A DNA stretch of 34,657 bases, from assembly GCA_035275845.1 (NCBI GenBank), contig DATEMD010000144.1, positions 1 to 34,657 of the forward strand, in the 5' to 3' direction. Shown here in pieces: positions 17,378-25,409 of the stretch. Both the position numbers and the translations under genes were made by a program. The notes under the pieces were generated by a model, which was not told where the DNA came from, did no database searches, and saw only the letters and a program-made list of their open reading frames with translations. This DNA comes from REEB95 sp035275845 (lineage in GTDB: Bacteria > Pseudomonadota > Alphaproteobacteria > ATCC43930 > CGMCC-115725). How positions within the stretch are numbered: the first letter of the stretch is position 1; each line of letters begins with the position of its first letter.

Positions 17378-18166
17378 ATGACCGACTTACCGACCGTGAA
17401 AGTGCCCGTCCCGGACGTGACGATCGGCGCCTATCGCGTCGTCTTCGGCCGACTTGGCGACGTGCTCGAGCTTGGCTGGCTGCCGCTGTTGATCTTGCTC
17501 GGCGTGTCGATCGTGCCAGCGGTGTTACCGGCAAATTTCGGCGGCAACAACGCCGTGCTGCGCGCCCTGCCCGATCTTCTCGACTTGGTCGCCGGCGCCT
17601 TATGCCTCAACGCCTTCGGTGTGCGCTGGTATCAGGCGCAGTTGTTCGGTGGCGCCAACCACCGTCCGTGGTTCCAGCCGTGGACCCGCTTCCTGCTCTA
17701 CACGTTCGCGCTTTACGCCGCGCTCGGCGTCGTGCTGGCGGCGATTCTGCTCGCCGGCTCGATCGTCGGCGACGGCAGCGTTAGCCTCGAAATCGGCGTC
17801 GTGGCGCTCGATCTGGCGGCCGTCGCGGCTTTGTTGCTGGCGATGGCGCGCTTGTCGCTGCTTTATCCGGCCGCCGCCGCGGGTCAGCCGGTCGGCATCG
17901 GCGGCGCATGGCGCGCGACGCGCGGCAACGGCTGGCGCATCGTGTTGTGTTGGCTTTTCGCCACCGCGCCGCTGCTGCTCGGCGTCCAGATCGCGATGGG
18001 CGCGGTGTTCTCGGGCTTCGGCATCAGCGGCACGGCGGCCGCGCCGATGGGCCTGTTCATCCTGCGCGGCCTGGTCGGCACGGTGGCCGATTTCCTGATC
18101 GCCGCGCTCGGCGCCGTCGTCCTGAGCGACGTCTATCGCCGGCTGCTGCCCGCCGCCGGGCGCTGA
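17378..18166 (+). CDS. multi-pass inner-membrane protein, function unknown (paralogue of the gene at 3999)
   Basis: A 262-residue hydrophobic protein with about six membrane segments and no recognised catalytic motif. The ATG at 17378 follows GGGGCTCTCCCG and gives a polar 20-residue N-terminus (MTDLPTVKVPVPDVTIGAYR). Shared features with the gene at 3999-4829: a GAYR motif shortly before the first helix, W/R-containing loops, GAWRATRGNGWR in the same relative place as AAWRRSRSNSWR, and a final helix followed by a short YRR/YRQL tail. It starts 40 bases after phoB on the same strand and could be read from the pst operon, but nothing ties it to phosphate. Its end is 10 bases from the convergent penicillin-binding protein gene. 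Confidence 0.75.
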   Translation: MTDLPTVKVPVPDVTIGAYRVVFGRLGDVLELGWLPLLILLGVSIVPAVLPANFGGNNAVLRALPDLLDLVAGALCLNAFGVRWYQAQLFGGANHRPWFQPWTRFLLYTFALYAALGVVLAAILLAGSIVGDGSVSLEIGVVALDLAAVAALLLAMARLSLLYPAAAAGQPVGIGGAWRATRGNGWRIVLCWLFATAPLLLGVQIAMGAVFSGFGISGTAAAPMGLFILRGLVGTVADFLIAALGAVVLSDVYRRLLPAAGR

Positions 18167-18175
18167 ACGCGCGAA

Positions 18176-20146
18176 TCAGTGCGAGCCGAAGATCGCGTTC
18201 ATCAGGCTTTGGAGAATGCCGGGGCGGCTCGGTGGCGGCGGTCCGCCTTGGGACGGCGGTGGCGGCGGCGCGTTGTGGCCGAAAATATTGTCGAGCGCGA
18301 CGAAGGCGCCCGGTCCCGGCAGGTCGTGCACCGGCATGTCGTGCGTCGCATCAACCATGAATGCGTGCCAAGTGCGCGCCGGCAGCGTTCCACCGGTCAC
18401 GTGCTTCATCGGTGAATTGTCGTCGTTGCCGAACCACACGCCGCAGACCAGATCGGCGGTATAACCGACGAACAGCGCGTCGCGGAAATCCTGCGTCGTG
18501 CCGGTCTTGCCGGCGTCGGGACGGTTGAGCGCCGCGGCGCGGCCGGTGCCGCGCTGGATCACGCCTTCCAGCAGTTGGTTCATTTCGCCCGCGACGTTGG
18601 CGTCGATGACGCGCGGCGCGCCCGAGCCGGCGCGTTGATAGAGCACGTTCCCGTGCGAATCGCGGATCTCCATCACCGCGTGCGGCCATGCGGCGATGCC
18701 GTCGCTGGCGAACGCGGCATAGGCCGCGGTGAGCTCCATGAGCGTGACGCTGCCGGTGCCGAGCGCCAAACTGTCGTCGTCCGGCAGCGGCGTGGTGATG
18801 CCGAGCCGGCGCGCGGCGGCGATGACGTTGCTGGCGCCGACACGGTGAATCACCTGTGCGGCGACCGTGTTGATGGAAAAGGCGACGGCGTCGGCAACGG
18901 TCACGTTGCCACGATAAGTGTTCTCGTAATTATGCGGCTCCCAATTGCCGATCCGCACCGGCGCGTCGTTGAAGATGTCGGTGGGCCTGATGCCGTGTTC
19001 GAGCGCCGCCAGATAGACGAACGGCTTGAAGCTCGAACCCGGCTGGCGCTGTGCCTGGGTGGCGCGGTTGAACTGACTTTCGTTGTAATTGCTGCCGCCG
19101 ACCATCGCGCGAATCGCGCCGTCGGGGGACATGGCGATGAGCGCGCCCTGCGTCACGTGATCGGCGGCACCGTCGGTGCCGAGCGTCTTGGCCACCGCGC
19201 GCTCGGCGTAAGTCTGCATCTTCGGATCGAGCGTGGTGGTGACGACGACGTCATGGCCGCTGATGTCGGCGAAGCTGCCGATCTGGCTCGCGATCCAATC
19301 GCCGAAATAGCGGCTGCCCGGTGGCACGCGATCGGCGGCGAGCTGGCTTTTCTGGCGTTCGGCGACACGTGCCTGGGCGTCGGTGATGTATCCCGCATCG
19401 ACCATGTTCTGGAGCACCTGGTCGGCGCGGTCGGCGGCCAGGGTGCGGTCGTTCACCGGGCTGAAGCGCGACGGCGCCTTCAGAAGGCCGGCGATCACTG
19501 CCGCCTCATAGAGTGTGATGTCGCGCGCCGATTTGTTGAAATAGCGGTGCGCCGCGGCGTCGACGCCGTAAGTGCCGGCACCGAGATAGACGCGATTAAG
19601 ATAGAGCTCAAGGATCTGGCTCTTGGTGAATTGATGTTCGAGCCAGAGCGCGAGCATGGTCTCGCGGACTTTGCGGCCGATCGTGCGGTCGGGCGTGAGG
19701 AACAGATTCTTGGCGAGTTGCTGCGTGATCGTACTGCCGCCCTGGACGATGTGGCCGGCACGTAAATCGGCGAACAGCGCACGCCCCATGCCGATGAGGT
19801 CGATCCCGAAATGATGGTAGAAGCGGCGATCTTCGGTGGCGATCACCGCTTCCGGTAGATAGCGCGGCATCTCGCGCAGCCGTAACGGTTCGCCGAAGAG
19901 TTCGCCGAAGGTCGCGACCAGCGAGCCATCGTCAGCCAGAATGGTAACCGAAGGCTGACGCTGGGCCGCCGTGAGCTGATCGGTGCTGGGCAGCGTCAGT
20001 GCGAAATAAGCGAGCGCGCCGGTACCGGCGAGGAAGACCCACAGCGCCGCGAACGCGAGCCACTGTCCGAGACTTCGCGGTGACCGCTTCCGCCCACTGC
20101 GCGGGCGCCGGTCACCGCGCGATTCGTCCTTGTCGTCACGCGCCAT
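18176..20146 (-). CDS. class A penicillin-binding protein (PBP1A family)
   Basis: A bifunctional peptidoglycan synthase anchored in the inner membrane. After a basic N-terminal tail (about 1-27) and one membrane helix (about 28-50) comes the GT51 glycosyltransferase with EDRRFYHHFGID (105-116) and GGSTITQQLAKN (136-147). The transpeptidase has S371-x-x-K374 in GSSFKPF, S424-I-N426 and K547-T-G-T. The 656-residue length is at the short end for PBP1A and leaves little room for an OB-fold insert between the two domains; the C-terminus is a proline-rich tail (NAPPPPPSQGGPPPP region). The start at 20146 gives MARDDKDESRGDRR. It stands alone on the minus strand, with the glycosyltransferase gene upstream by 143 bases. 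Confidence 0.93.
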   Translation of the reverse strand: MARDDKDESRGDRRPRSGRKRSPRSLGQWLAFAALWVFLAGTGALAYFALTLPSTDQLTAAQRQPSVTILADDGSLVATFGELFGEPLRLREMPRYLPEAVIATEDRRFYHHFGIDLIGMGRALFADLRAGHIVQGGSTITQQLAKNLFLTPDRTIGRKVRETMLALWLEHQFTKSQILELYLNRVYLGAGTYGVDAAAHRYFNKSARDITLYEAAVIAGLLKAPSRFSPVNDRTLAADRADQVLQNMVDAGYITDAQARVAERQKSQLAADRVPPGSRYFGDWIASQIGSFADISGHDVVVTTTLDPKMQTYAERAVAKTLGTDGAADHVTQGALIAMSPDGAIRAMVGGSNYNESQFNRATQAQRQPGSSFKPFVYLAALEHGIRPTDIFNDAPVRIGNWEPHNYENTYRGNVTVADAVAFSINTVAAQVIHRVGASNVIAAARRLGITTPLPDDDSLALGTGSVTLMELTAAYAAFASDGIAAWPHAVMEIRDSHGNVLYQRAGSGAPRVIDANVAGEMNQLLEGVIQRGTGRAAALNRPDAGKTGTTQDFRDALFVGYTADLVCGVWFGNDDNSPMKHVTGGTLPARTWHAFMVDATHDMPVHDLPGPGAFVALDNIFGHNAPPPPPSQGGPPPPSRPGILQSLMNAIFGSH

Positions 20147-20289
20147 CGAAAATCCGCCGTTCCGGCCATGCTTCTACCACGGCGCGACGACGACGACCTG
20201 CGGCTTTTGCGACCATTGCGCGCTGATTCGCGATTTGCCGTAAATCCGCCGTGCCGCCGCCGCGATTTCGCCGCTGGCCGAGCCGGCGA

Positions 20290-21216
20290 TCAGCTTTCCG
20301 CCGATTCGCGCGGGATCAACGCCTCGGTGAAGGCGTCGAGCGTCTTGGGTAGCAGAGGCTCGACGAGCCCGGGGGGCGCAATTTTCGCCAGCGCGTAAAG
20401 CCAGAACCAGCGTGAGAAATGCGACGTTCCGCGTCGCCGCCGCTGCCATTTCCAGGCGCGGCCGAACGCGCGCTCGAGTACCAGGTGACGTTTTTGCCGG
20501 GGCAGCTCGGGATTCTCCGCGAGGACACGGATCATGACTTGGTTGTGTCCCATCAGCATGCGACGCTGATCGGCACTCATGCGATTGGGCGCGGCAACCG
20601 GTCCGGTTGCAACCACGGCGTCGACACTGGCGACGGCGCGCCCGCACGACACCCGTGTCAGCAATGCCGTATCGATGACGTAAAACAACTGCGCATCGGC
20701 GCCGCCGACTTCCCAATAAAGTGCCCGGTCGATCAAAGTCGGCGACAGATTGCAGGGGCAATTGACGAGGCACTCGTCGAACAAGTTCCGACTGCGCGCC
20801 ATCGCCTTCTTCGGATCGAGCGCATCGAAGACGATCGGCTCGCCGAACGTGTAGGTCGTCATTCCGCCGACGGCGACCTTGGCGCCGATGCTGTTGGCTG
20901 CATCCAACAAGAGACGCGTTGCATAGGGCGCCAGCACGTCATCGCCGTCGATGAGCTTCAACCAAGGCAGCGTGGTGGCACGCACGCCGGCGTTGGTGGC
21001 GGCGACCTGACCCTGGTTCTTCTGGTGTATCACGCGCGTGTCGGCGCGACTGGCACAGAGCCGATCGAGAACCGCGGGAGACTCATCGGTCGAACCGTCG
21101 TCGACAAACACGATCTCGCGCGCGAAATCGCCCTGCTGGCCAAAGATCGCGTCCACCACCGCCGGCAGATAAGGCGCCTTGTTATAGACGGTGACGACAA
21201 AGGAAACGCCGGTCAT
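20290..21216 (-). CDS. family 2 glycosyltransferase
   Basis: A GT-A fold glycosyltransferase of 308 residues. It begins with the GT2 hallmark SFVVTVYNKAPYLPAVVDAI, followed by IVFVDDGSTDES (D39/D40, nucleotide binding) and LKLIDGDDVLAPY (90-93, the metal-binding DxD-type motif). It should transfer a sugar from a nucleotide donor; the acceptor (surface polysaccharide, lipid or protein) is unknown. The ATG at 21216 gives the family-typical N-terminus; the frame continues to a GTG at 21369, but those 51 residues are low-complexity and overlap the promoter region of the divergent regulator. No membrane helix is obvious. No other polysaccharide genes are close. Confidence 0.85.
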   Translation of the reverse strand: MTGVSFVVTVYNKAPYLPAVVDAIFGQQGDFAREIVFVDDGSTDESPAVLDRLCASRADTRVIHQKNQGQVAATNAGVRATTLPWLKLIDGDDVLAPYATRLLLDAANSIGAKVAVGGMTTYTFGEPIVFDALDPKKAMARSRNLFDECLVNCPCNLSPTLIDRALYWEVGGADAQLFYVIDTALLTRVSCGRAVASVDAVVATGPVAAPNRMSADQRRMLMGHNQVMIRVLAENPELPRQKRHLVLERAFGRAWKWQRRRRGTSHFSRWFWLYALAKIAPPGLVEPLLPKTLDAFTEALIPRESAES

Positions 21217-21320
21217 CGCCGAGGTATATCGCGGCGTCTTGCCGACGTCATCTTTGTCGGCATTGTCGTTGCCGCCGTCCGGCGCGGTTGCCGCGGGTCG
21301 CCCGCCGATCCCCGAGATAG

Positions 21321-21350
21321 GGGACAGACGGCCGGGCCGCCGCCTATAGT
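21321..21350 (+). promoter_or_regulatory. sigma-70 type promoter of the orphan response regulator
   Basis: GGGACA (21321-21326, 4 of 6 for -35), an 18-base spacer, and TATAGT (21345-21350, 5 of 6 for -10). Transcription would begin near 21357, leaving a leader of about 28 bases to the ATG at 21385. Confidence 0.45.
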
Positions 21351-21384
21351 CTGTCAGAATGTTCGCCACCGAGCTGCGCCCGCG

Positions 21385-22074
21385 ATGACCTCAAACCGCC
21401 GGATCATGATCGTGGATGACGATTCGGCCTTGCGCCATTCGCTCGCCGAGCAATTGCAGCTGCATGAGGAGTTTATGGCGGTCGAGGCCGCGACTGCGGC
21501 CGAGGCGCTCGACCTTGCCAAGCGGCAGTACCACGATGCCGTGATTCTGGACGTCGGACTGCCCGACATGGACGGCCGCGAGCTGTGCCGGCTGATGCGG
21601 CGCGAAGGCGTGCGTTCGCCAATCCTGATGCTGACTGCCGCCGACAGCGAGGCCGACACCGTGCTCGGACTCGATTCCGGCGCCAACGACTACATTGCCA
21701 AACCGTTCCGGCTGCACGTGCTGCTGGCGCGACTCAGAGCGCAACTCCGGCAGCATGAGCAGAGCGACGATGCAATTTTCACCATCGGCCCCTACACGTT
21801 CCGGCCTGGCACCAAGCTTCTCGTCGACGAGGCCAAACGCAAGAAGGTACGGCTGACCGAGAAAGAAACCGCGATCCTCAAATACCTCTATCGTGCCGGC
21901 ACCCGCACCATCGGTCGCGATGTGCTGCTCAACGAGGTCTGGGGCTACAACTCGGGCGTGACCACCCATACGCTTGAAACCCACGTCTATCGCCTGCGCC
22001 AGAAGATCGAACGCGATCCGGCGCACGCCGAAATCCTGATTACCGACGCCGGCGGCTACCGCCTGGTGCCATAG
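21385..22074 (+). CDS. OmpR-family response regulator, CenR/OtpR-like
   Basis: A 229-residue transcription factor with a receiver domain (acidic D11/D12, phosphoacceptor D56 in VILDVGLPDMDG, T84, K106) and a winged-helix DNA-binding domain (about 135-228; LTEKETAILKYLYRAG, THTLETHVYRLRQKIE). From memory, the pattern AKPFRLHVLLARLRA...YTFRP...LTEKE...GYNSGVTTHTLETHVYRLRQKIE matches the alphaproteobacterial CenR/OtpR group, which controls cell-envelope integrity; this assignment is not checked by alignment. The ATG at 21385 follows a TATAGT promoter. There is no histidine kinase beside it, as for CenR elsewhere, and a class A penicillin-binding protein and a glycosyltransferase lie nearby on the other strand. 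Confidence 0.9.
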   Translation: MTSNRRIMIVDDDSALRHSLAEQLQLHEEFMAVEAATAAEALDLAKRQYHDAVILDVGLPDMDGRELCRLMRREGVRSPILMLTAADSEADTVLGLDSGANDYIAKPFRLHVLLARLRAQLRQHEQSDDAIFTIGPYTFRPGTKLLVDEAKRKKVRLTEKETAILKYLYRAGTRTIGRDVLLNEVWGYNSGVTTHTLETHVYRLRQKIERDPAHAEILITDAGGYRLVP

Positions 22075-22152
22075 GAAACGACGCGCCGGCCGCTCTCGAC
22101 AAGCGGATGTCGGCTGGGCGAGGATAGCCCGAGTCGAGAGGGGGGAAATCCG

Positions 22153-22629
22153 GTGAGCGAGCTCGATATGCTCATCCGCCGACTGATGGCACAGCGCGCG
22201 TCGATCGAGCGCGCGGGCGGCCTCGTGGCGTCGCTCGACGGGCCGGCGATCCTGCTCGGCCTTGGCGACGGCGCCGCACTTGACCATCTCTATGAGATCG
22301 CACGCAGGCGCGGCGTCATTCTTTTCGACAAGGGCCCGATTGCCGACGGCAAGGTGCCGGCCGCCGCCGAACGCATCGAAGGCGATCCGCGCGAGACGCT
22401 GCCGCGTCACTGGGAACGGCTGAAGCGCGGCGCGGCGCTGGCGCTGATCAATTTCCCGATTACCGATGAAGCGCGGCTCGCCGCCGAAGTGGCGCCGCTG
22501 GTGGCACCGATACTGCGGCCCGGCGCCGTGGTGGTCAGTGAAACCGCCGTCGAACTGCCGGGCTGGGAGCGGCTACCGCCGCCCGACGGCGTGCGCGAGG
22601 GGCGCCATCACCTCTATCGCGCCAGCTAG
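22153..22629 (+). CDS. small protein of unknown function, possible Rossmann-fold methyltransferase relative
   Basis: A 158-residue soluble protein starting at the GTG at 22153 with GGGGGAAA six bases upstream. It opens with a helix (MSELDMLIRRLMAQRASIERA), then LGLGDGAALDHLYEIA, a glycine-rich loop after a beta strand as in SAM-binding folds, and later ALALINFPITDE and GAVVVSETAVELPGWERLPPP, which look like further strands of a Rossmann sheet. I recall this pattern from a family annotated as a small SAM-dependent methyltransferase, but no catalytic residues can be named. It follows the response regulator by 78 bases. Its TAG and the stop of the convergent gene share the four bases CTAG (22626-22629). 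Confidence 0.75.
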   Translation: MSELDMLIRRLMAQRASIERAGGLVASLDGPAILLGLGDGAALDHLYEIARRRGVILFDKGPIADGKVPAAAERIEGDPRETLPRHWERLKRGAALALINFPITDEARLAAEVAPLVAPILRPGAVVVSETAVELPGWERLPPPDGVREGRHHLYRAS

Positions 22630-24035
22630 GCGCCGGCAGCGGCGCGCACCTTGAGCGCCGGATAGCGCGCCAGCAACCCGGCGCATTCGGCCATCGCCTC
22701 GACATCGTTGAAGACCGGAACGCCGGCGGCCTCCATCGCGGCAAACCATTCGGCCTTTCCGGGCAGCGTGCCCATCATCGAATAGAGCAGCGGCAGCTTC
22801 ACGGTCGGCGCCAAACCTGCCATGCGGGCGATCACCGGCGCGGCATCGACCATGAAAGGCACGACGTGGATACCGAGAATGGCGTCGAAGGTATCGGCGC
22901 CGTGCTTGATCGCGGCCTCGAGGGTGAAGCCGAACCGGTCTTCGCGCGCATCGGCCAAAAGGTCGATTGGGTTGGCAACCGCGGCCTCCGCCGGAAGGTT
23001 GGCGCGCAGCGCCGCTGCCATCTCTTGCGGCAGATTTGGCAAGTCGAGCCCTTGCGCCGCCGCCTCATCGGCACACAACACGCCGGGGCCACCCGAATTG
23101 GAAAGAATCAGCGCGCGACGGCCGATCCCCTGCGGAAAGCTGCCAAACCCTTTGGCCGCGAGCAGCAGCTGACGCAGGCTTTTGACGCGCAACAAACAGG
23201 CGTCACGGCAGAGCGCGTCGATTTTCGCTTCGCCCTGCGCCGCAGCACCCGTATGCCGCCGTGCCGCCGCGGCGCCGGCGTCGGTGCGGCCACCGATCAG
23301 CGCGACGACCGGCTTCTTCGCCACGACGCGGCGTGCGACCTGTCCGAAACGGGCGGCGTCTTCGACGCTCTCGATGTAAAGCAACACCACCGAGATCGAG
23401 TCCTGGTCGCCGAGGTAATCGAGATAATCGGTGACGCCCAGCTGCACGGCGTTGCCGACCGAGACCAGCGAGCCGAGCGGCACGGTAAGCGCTTTCGACG
23501 CGGCGATCGCCTCCTCGCCGAGCGCGCCCGATTGCGTGACGAACGCCGCCATGCCATGCCGGTTGGGCCCGGGCGGCATGTCGCGCAGGAACGTCGCGGC
23601 AAAGCGCGCTCCGGACGGCAAATGAATAATGCCGGCGCAATTGGGCCCGGCGACGGTGAGTTTTTCCTGCGCAATCAGCGCGCGCAGTTCCCGGTCGCGT
23701 GCGAGGCCGGCCTCACCGGCCTCGGCAAACCCGCCCGGCAGAATCAGAAGATTACGATGGCCCGTTGCCGCGGCCTCGCGGACCGCATCGAGGATCAGGT
23801 CCGGCCGGATGACGATGACGGCAAGCTCGGCCGGCCGATTGAGCTCCGCCAGCGATTGGCGTGCGGCGATGCCGAACATCGTGCCGCCTTTGGGATTCAC
23901 CGGCACGATTTCGCCTGTGAAGCCCGCGATGCGCAGGTTTTGCAGCACGGCGCCACCCGACGAGGTCGGCCGCTCGGCCGCGCCGACCACGGCGACACTC
24001 GCCGGCGCGAAGAACGGCTTGAGGTCGCGCGCCAT
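22626..24035 (-). CDS. acyl-CoA synthetase (NDP-forming) alpha-type protein, no ATP-grasp domain
   Basis: A 469-residue protein of the succinyl-CoA synthetase-like superfamily. Residues about 1-130 are a CoA-binding Rossmann domain (FFAPASVAVVGAAERPTSSGG; EIVPVNPKGGTMFG); two ligase-CoA flavodoxin-like domains follow, with GPNCAGIIHLP, FVTQSGALGE, the probable phosphohistidine region RRHTGAAAQGE and SNSGGPGVL. This matches the alpha subunit of ADP-forming acetyl-CoA synthetase; the ATP-grasp beta domain, needed for nucleotide use, is absent from the gene and from its neighbours. It may work with a distant beta subunit or only bind acyl-CoA. The ATG at 24035 overlaps the xthA stop (TGATG), so the two are translationally coupled. 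Confidence 0.85.
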   Translation of the reverse strand: MARDLKPFFAPASVAVVGAAERPTSSGGAVLQNLRIAGFTGEIVPVNPKGGTMFGIAARQSLAELNRPAELAVIVIRPDLILDAVREAAATGHRNLLILPGGFAEAGEAGLARDRELRALIAQEKLTVAGPNCAGIIHLPSGARFAATFLRDMPPGPNRHGMAAFVTQSGALGEEAIAASKALTVPLGSLVSVGNAVQLGVTDYLDYLGDQDSISVVLLYIESVEDAARFGQVARRVVAKKPVVALIGGRTDAGAAAARRHTGAAAQGEAKIDALCRDACLLRVKSLRQLLLAAKGFGSFPQGIGRRALILSNSGGPGVLCADEAAAQGLDLPNLPQEMAAALRANLPAEAAVANPIDLLADAREDRFGFTLEAAIKHGADTFDAILGIHVVPFMVDAAPVIARMAGLAPTVKLPLLYSMMGTLPGKAEWFAAMEAAGVPVFNDVEAMAECAGLLARYPALKVRAAAGA

Positions 24036-24829
24036 CAGCCGACCTGAAGCATGACCGGCACGTGATCCGAGGCCAGCTGCCAGTCGCGCGCCGCTTTGTG
24101 GACGCGCGCCGCCTTGAGGGCGGGCTGGAGCGCCGGCGAAACCCAGACGTGATCGAGGCGGCGACCGCGGTCGGATTTGGCCCAATCCTGATTGCGATAG
24201 CTCCACCAAGTATAGAGCCGCTGCTCGGGCGGCACGAAGTGGCGTACGGCATCGGCGAAGCCGCCGCGCGCTTGTAGGCGGGTCAGCTTCTCCACTTCGA
24301 TGGGCGTGTGGCTCACCACCTTGAGCAACTGCTTATGCGACCAGACGTCGTTTTCGAGCGGTGCGACATTGAGATCGCCGACCAGGATCATGGTCTTGCG
24401 CCGCGCCTTCTCGCCGGCGAAGTAGGTCGACAGCTCGTCGATGAAACGCAGTTTGTGCGCGAATTTGGGATTGGCGTCGGGATCGGGAATGTCGCCGCCG
24501 GCCGGAACGTAGAGATTATGCAGCTCGACGCCGCCCGGGAGCGCGACGACCGCATGGCGGCAATCTTCGCGCTCGCACCAGCTTTGCGTTCGCGAACTTT
24601 CGAAGGGCAGCCGCGAGAGGATCGCGACGCCGTTATAGGCCTTCATGCCGTGAATCAGCATGTGCTTGTAGCCGAGGTCAGCGATCGCCTCGCGCGGAAA
24701 GAATTCGTCCGGTGTCTTGGTTTCCTGGAGACAGATGACGTCGGGCGCGAGCTGCGCCACCAGGCGCTTCAGGTTCTTGAGCCTGAGCCGCACCGAGTTG
24801 ATGTTCCAGGTGACCAGCGAGAAACCCAT
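24035..24829 (-). CDS. xthA: exodeoxyribonuclease III (AP endonuclease)
   Basis: A 264-residue Mg2+-dependent nuclease of the exonuclease III family, which cleaves DNA at abasic sites and trims 3' ends in base-excision repair. Visible motifs in order: LVTWNINSVRLR (metal-site Asn), CLQETKTPDEFF (metal-ligand Glu), YNGVAILSR, the catalytic LVGDLNVAP (Asp/Asn), SDRGRRLDHVWVS and the final LASDHVPVML with the Asp-His pair. The ATG at 24829 gives the standard MGFSLVTWNINS start; the upstream open frame is a shadow. In many alphaproteobacteria xthA closely follows ftsK-lolA; here an accessory block lies between. It starts only 10 bases after the preceding unknown gene. Confidence 0.95.
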   Translation of the reverse strand: MGFSLVTWNINSVRLRLKNLKRLVAQLAPDVICLQETKTPDEFFPREAIADLGYKHMLIHGMKAYNGVAILSRLPFESSRTQSWCEREDCRHAVVALPGGVELHNLYVPAGGDIPDPDANPKFAHKLRFIDELSTYFAGEKARRKTMILVGDLNVAPLENDVWSHKQLLKVVSHTPIEVEKLTRLQARGGFADAVRHFVPPEQRLYTWWSYRNQDWAKSDRGRRLDHVWVSPALQPALKAARVHKAARDWQLASDHVPVMLQVG

Positions 24830-24839
24830 GCGCGGCGAA

Positions 24840-25409
24840 CTAGAACACGAAGCAGGTCCCGCCGACAATGCCGAGCGGCCAATGTCCGGCGGCGAACAAT
24901 TCGAATTTGGCGGTGAAAGCGCGTCCGGCTTCGCTGCCGGCAAGCAACGCGAGGCCGCGTTGATGGCAGGCCTGCGCAGCGGCACCGGCCGCGACTTTCG
25001 CCAGGGCCGGATCGTCGAGACCGGCCACGGCGAGCGCAGAGACAGCGCAGTCCTGCAGCCCGGCGGCGATTTCGGCCAGCGCGGTCAACGCGGCGAACAG
25101 CGGCTGCGAACCGAAACGAGCGGCCCCTTGGCGCTGCAACGTCTGTTCGCAGACGCTTTCGGCCTGCCACCAATCGCGGCTCCAATCCGGACGCTGAGCG
25201 GTCGCCGCCGCTTCACGCCAACCGGGCACCGATGCAACCGGACCGGGGGCCAAGCCGAGCGCGGCGACAGTGCGCTCGGCGGCAGCGATCATCGGCGGCG
25301 CCAAGGCCGTGCCAACGGCAGCAAACCATTTGAGACGGGGAATTTCGGCCGTGAAACCGACGATCTGCGCCCAGGCCGCATCGGCTTCGCCGCGTGCCGC
25401 GTCGCTCAC
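24840..25409 (-). CDS. protein of unknown function coupled to the PaaA-like gene
   Basis: A 189-residue, alanine-rich, probably all-helical soluble protein that I do not recognise. The start is the GTG at 25409, which overlaps the stop of the PaaA-like gene as GTGA. Features: an early IPRLKWFAAVGTALAPPMIAAAERTVAAL helix region, WWQAESVCEQTLQRQ in the middle, several alanine/leucine-rich helices, and a distinctive conserved-looking end with PLGIVGGTCFVF. No signal peptide or membrane helix is clear. Its position suggests a partner, chaperone or second subunit of the diiron protein (PaaA works with a catalytically silent subunit, PaaC, in phenylacetyl-CoA epoxidase), but there is no visible sequence match to PaaC and this is inference. 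Confidence 0.8.
   Translation of the reverse strand: MSDAARGEADAAWAQIVGFTAEIPRLKWFAAVGTALAPPMIAAAERTVAALGLAPGPVASVPGWREAAATAQRPDWSRDWWQAESVCEQTLQRQGAARFGSQPLFAALTALAEIAAGLQDCAVSALAVAGLDDPALAKVAAGAAAQACHQRGLALLAGSEAGRAFTAKFELFAAGHWPLGIVGGTCFVF

Noticed and set aside
18575..19765. 396-codon plus-strand open frame opposite the penicillin-binding protein
   Set aside because: Antisense shadow of a complete class A PBP gene; no motif or start support.
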